DNA from: Ignelater luminosus
Lineage: Eukaryota; Arthropoda; Insecta; Coleoptera; Elateridae
NCBI GenBank assembly: GCA_011009095.1
Contig: VTPC01000493.1
Coordinates: 248,001 to 312,000 of the forward strand
DNA: 64,000 nucleotides
Reading direction: 5' to 3'
The stretch's first letter is position 1, and each line of letters opens with the position of its first letter. The translations under genes were made by a program, and so were the position numbers. A model generated the notes under the pieces. It worked only from the letters and a program-made list of their open reading frames with translations, did not search any database and was not told the origin of the DNA. Of this stretch, positions 61,301 to 64,000 are shown piece by piece.

Positions 61301-64000
61301 AATGTTCAAGTTGCTTTTCTCGCTATGATAGTTTCTGTGTAATAGACCAAACCGTATTAATAAATGATAATAATTACTAGAGCAATGTGATCTATTACAA
61401 TTTAGAAACATTACTGACAATCCTATTTGCTTCTGGATGAAGACTTCACTATTCTTTCAAACAGGCTACTGCTTGCAAGCTACTGTAATAGTTGGGCATC
61501 TCAAAAACACCTTCTGGAACTACCTGCCAAAACATTAAGAACTACACTCACTATTACAGAAAGGACTTTTTCATTTGTTCATTTTGAGGATCTTTTAGCC
61601 GAGTTGGTAACAATCTTACTAGTTTTTAGTAGCAAGAATCTATAGGATCATTTCTTACTGTCTGCAGCTATTCAACAAGTTCGATATTCCCTATATTTAT
61701 ATTGTATTGGCAAATCTCAAGTCCATAACATTTAAGCACTGGACTACCTATTTACTACCCAAAGACATTAAATTAATTTCAGTTAGAGAAAACCTAACTA
61801 TCAACTAAATGTTTTTCTTCTTCGTAGTATTGCAAAATTGATAAATTCGCTTTTGAAAACTTTAATCACAAAGTATTTTAAAATTTAATCAGACTGATTG
61901 GTAGCTTTCTTATTTGGATTTATCAGATTTTGCATGAAATCCAGTACAATAAACCTTTTACAATTATAATAAATATTGTTACATAAATAAAAACAAAAAA
62001 AAAAAAATTGAAAATTCACTAGGTACCAAAGTACAGAAAGTATTGCAGAGACGATCAAATATAATGCATAGCTAAGATCTCTTGCAGACAGTGCCGGTAT
62101 ATCTCATAAGCTTCATTGACTGCCTCCTCGTACTAACATTGCTTGGATTTATAAATTTTTTATTAGAACCCCTCAATTTATTCAGTTTTAGTCAAACACT
62201 GCTTCATATTTCGAAAGGACTCTCCAAGATTCACAAGAAAGAATCGATATGTAATTCTAAAATGACTAAAGATTGTTTTATCAGATTATAAAAATCTACA
62301 TGTATTAAATATATGCACTAAATCAGATTCTCAAATTAATAACTAATAATAATAAATATTTTTTGATGAAAAATTAAGACGGTGAATGTATAAGAAAGGT
62401 TAGAGTAACCAGAGTAACCTATATTCTACTAATTAACTAATTTCTAATTTATTTCTAAAGTGACTAATAGATTATCAATGTCTTGATAGTTTTATCGAGA
62501 TTATGGATGCTTTTTTAGTGTTGTATTTATGAAATTCTTAAACAGCCAATTTGAATAATCCACATAACCTCAATTATGATGGAAGATAAAATATAAAAGT
62601 AAAATCCTTTATGAAATTAGAAATGTAAAGTTAAACAGGCCGAGTTGTCTTCTAAATTCTTCTAAGTTAAACTGTCTGTAATCCCTTCGTACCAAGTTAA
62701 TTTGTAAAACATGTAATTTCTTGTTCTATTTGGTATTTTATACCATCTCTATGTTTATCACCTGAGTGAATCCTTTTTAACATGCAGATGGATGTATATA
62801 AATTGCCTGTTTAGTCTATGTTACTTACTATCTCTAACTTTCATATCTTGAAGATCATGTTAATGGTAAGGGTGGTGTCATTCTTAATCCTTTATTGCAT
62901 CATCGTTACATCCCTTGAATACAGATTTATAGCTAGAATTAAATGTTCTCTTGTATAGATCCTATACATGATTTGTCTTTAAATTATTCCTTAACTTAGA
63001 TACATGTACTACTATGTCACCTTTAATTCGAAGACTAATAAAAGGCAACCTACATAAATTGTGTGTTTAATTGCAAAATTGAATTGTTAAGAGTTCAATA
63101 TTCAATAATTGATAGTGTTATAACCTTAAATTACTCACGTGAATATGAAACAGAAATATAAAATGTGTATTTTCAATAAATCGTTTTATATAATTAAGTT
63201 CTCCGAACAGTAAAGTTTAAATATCCACGATTAAATTGTGAAATGATTCCATTAAGATTTTGATTGGTTAATAAAGGGAAATAAAATTACAAAATAAGCA
63301 ATTTATGACTTTTTCTCTGAATATAAAAAAAGTTTTTATTTATGTAAATAATGCAAATGACATTTGGAAATGAAATCAATGAAGTTTGGTGTATGAGTCA
63401 TTAGATGTTTTCTATTTAAATTCTAATTTTGTTCCTACTTCTAATTACATAGGTAAGGAGTAGAATCAACGATGACATTTTAAACAATACAGTGGTAAAT
63501 TTCTGTTTATTTAACAATGAAAATAAACAAGTTTTAAGAAGATTATTTAGTTTATTTTACAGAAATATGTTAATTAAAGCATTCCGAATGATTATAGTTA
63601 CTTGAAGCTGTTGTTTATTTTTCTTTCATGAAAAATAATTTATACTATAAGAATTCAAAATTTTCAATTTTAATTAATCCTCGCTCTTTGTTAGTACATC
63701 TTCTTTATCGCTAAACATTAATATTATTTTTTTCTCGAGTTCCATGTTGATTATGTTTATTCTCCCTATACCTTTAAGGCTAACCTCTTTGATTCAATCT
63801 TTTTGATATTTGTTTTTCTTGTAATCTTGTCCCTTCTAATATTTTTCTTGATAACTTAAATTGAGGTTACTTTTAAACCTTGGTTTTTATGTGTTCTCTA
63901 AAAACAAATTTTCCTTCTAAGATATTTTCTTTCCCTGTTTATTTCTAGAAGAAATTATTAGATTTAAATTGAATAACCTTACCATGTCATGAGAGCATTA
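58303..64000 (+). other. intronic sequence to window end, no gene recognised
   Basis: AT-rich DNA with only short unrecognised open frames, an A-tract near 61990-62006 and AT-rich simple repeats near 62335-62360. The missing Khc-73 motor exons are not visible, so the intron probably continues beyond the window. Confidence 0.4.

Overview
The window is AT-rich eukaryotic DNA with spliced genes, long introns and many decayed transposons. Two protein fragments identify it as insect: a MITF/TFEB-type bHLH-zipper protein with an insect-style extended loop, and the first two coding exons of a kinesin-3 resembling Drosophila Khc-73 (KIF13 family). A beetle-like genome would fit the mix of repeats, but I cannot prove the order. 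There are no bacterial features; promoters and poly(A) sites are weakly marked.

Layout. 1-989: 5' part of a mariner element (minus), probably in an upstream Mitf intron. 1643-6717: last three coding exons of Mitf (plus), followed by an AT-rich 3' UTR. 7.6-14.5 kb: intergenic DNA with a tRNA-derived SINE (about 8.3-8.56 kb), a GC-rich hairpin-bearing island (10.13-11.11 kb), and a 1.87-kb terminal-inverted-repeat element (11499-13371) filled with two tandem arrays. 14523-18345: a complete but defective gypsy-type LTR retrotransposon (minus) with 123-bp LTRs, a 5-bp target duplication, candidate PBS and PPT, and broken gag and pol. 18.8-21.7 kb: a fragment of an uncharacterised protein, a palindromic MITE, and a degenerate tandem-repeat array interrupted by a 537-bp MITE whose empty site survives in a neighbouring repeat copy. 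23812-24386: the first two coding exons of Khc-73. 24387-64000: apparently one intron of that gene, at least 39.6 kb long, holding a deleted Tc1/mariner copy (27.5 kb), a second copy of the 20-21-kb repeat family (32.3 kb), an orphan exon-like segment (38.2 kb), a decayed uncharacterised gene (50.5-52.0 kb, minus) and a decayed piggyBac transposase (57.3-58.3 kb).

Host genes. Mitf (lysosome/autophagy transcription factor family) and Khc-73 (microtubule motor) are both on the plus strand, with about 17 kb of repeat-laden DNA between them. I see no functional link between them. All mobile-element genes here carry stops, frameshifts or deletions, so none looks able to move by itself. The least explained structures are the TIR element with nested tandem arrays, the GC-rich hairpin island, the dispersed degenerate repeat family and the 50.5-52.0-kb pseudogene.
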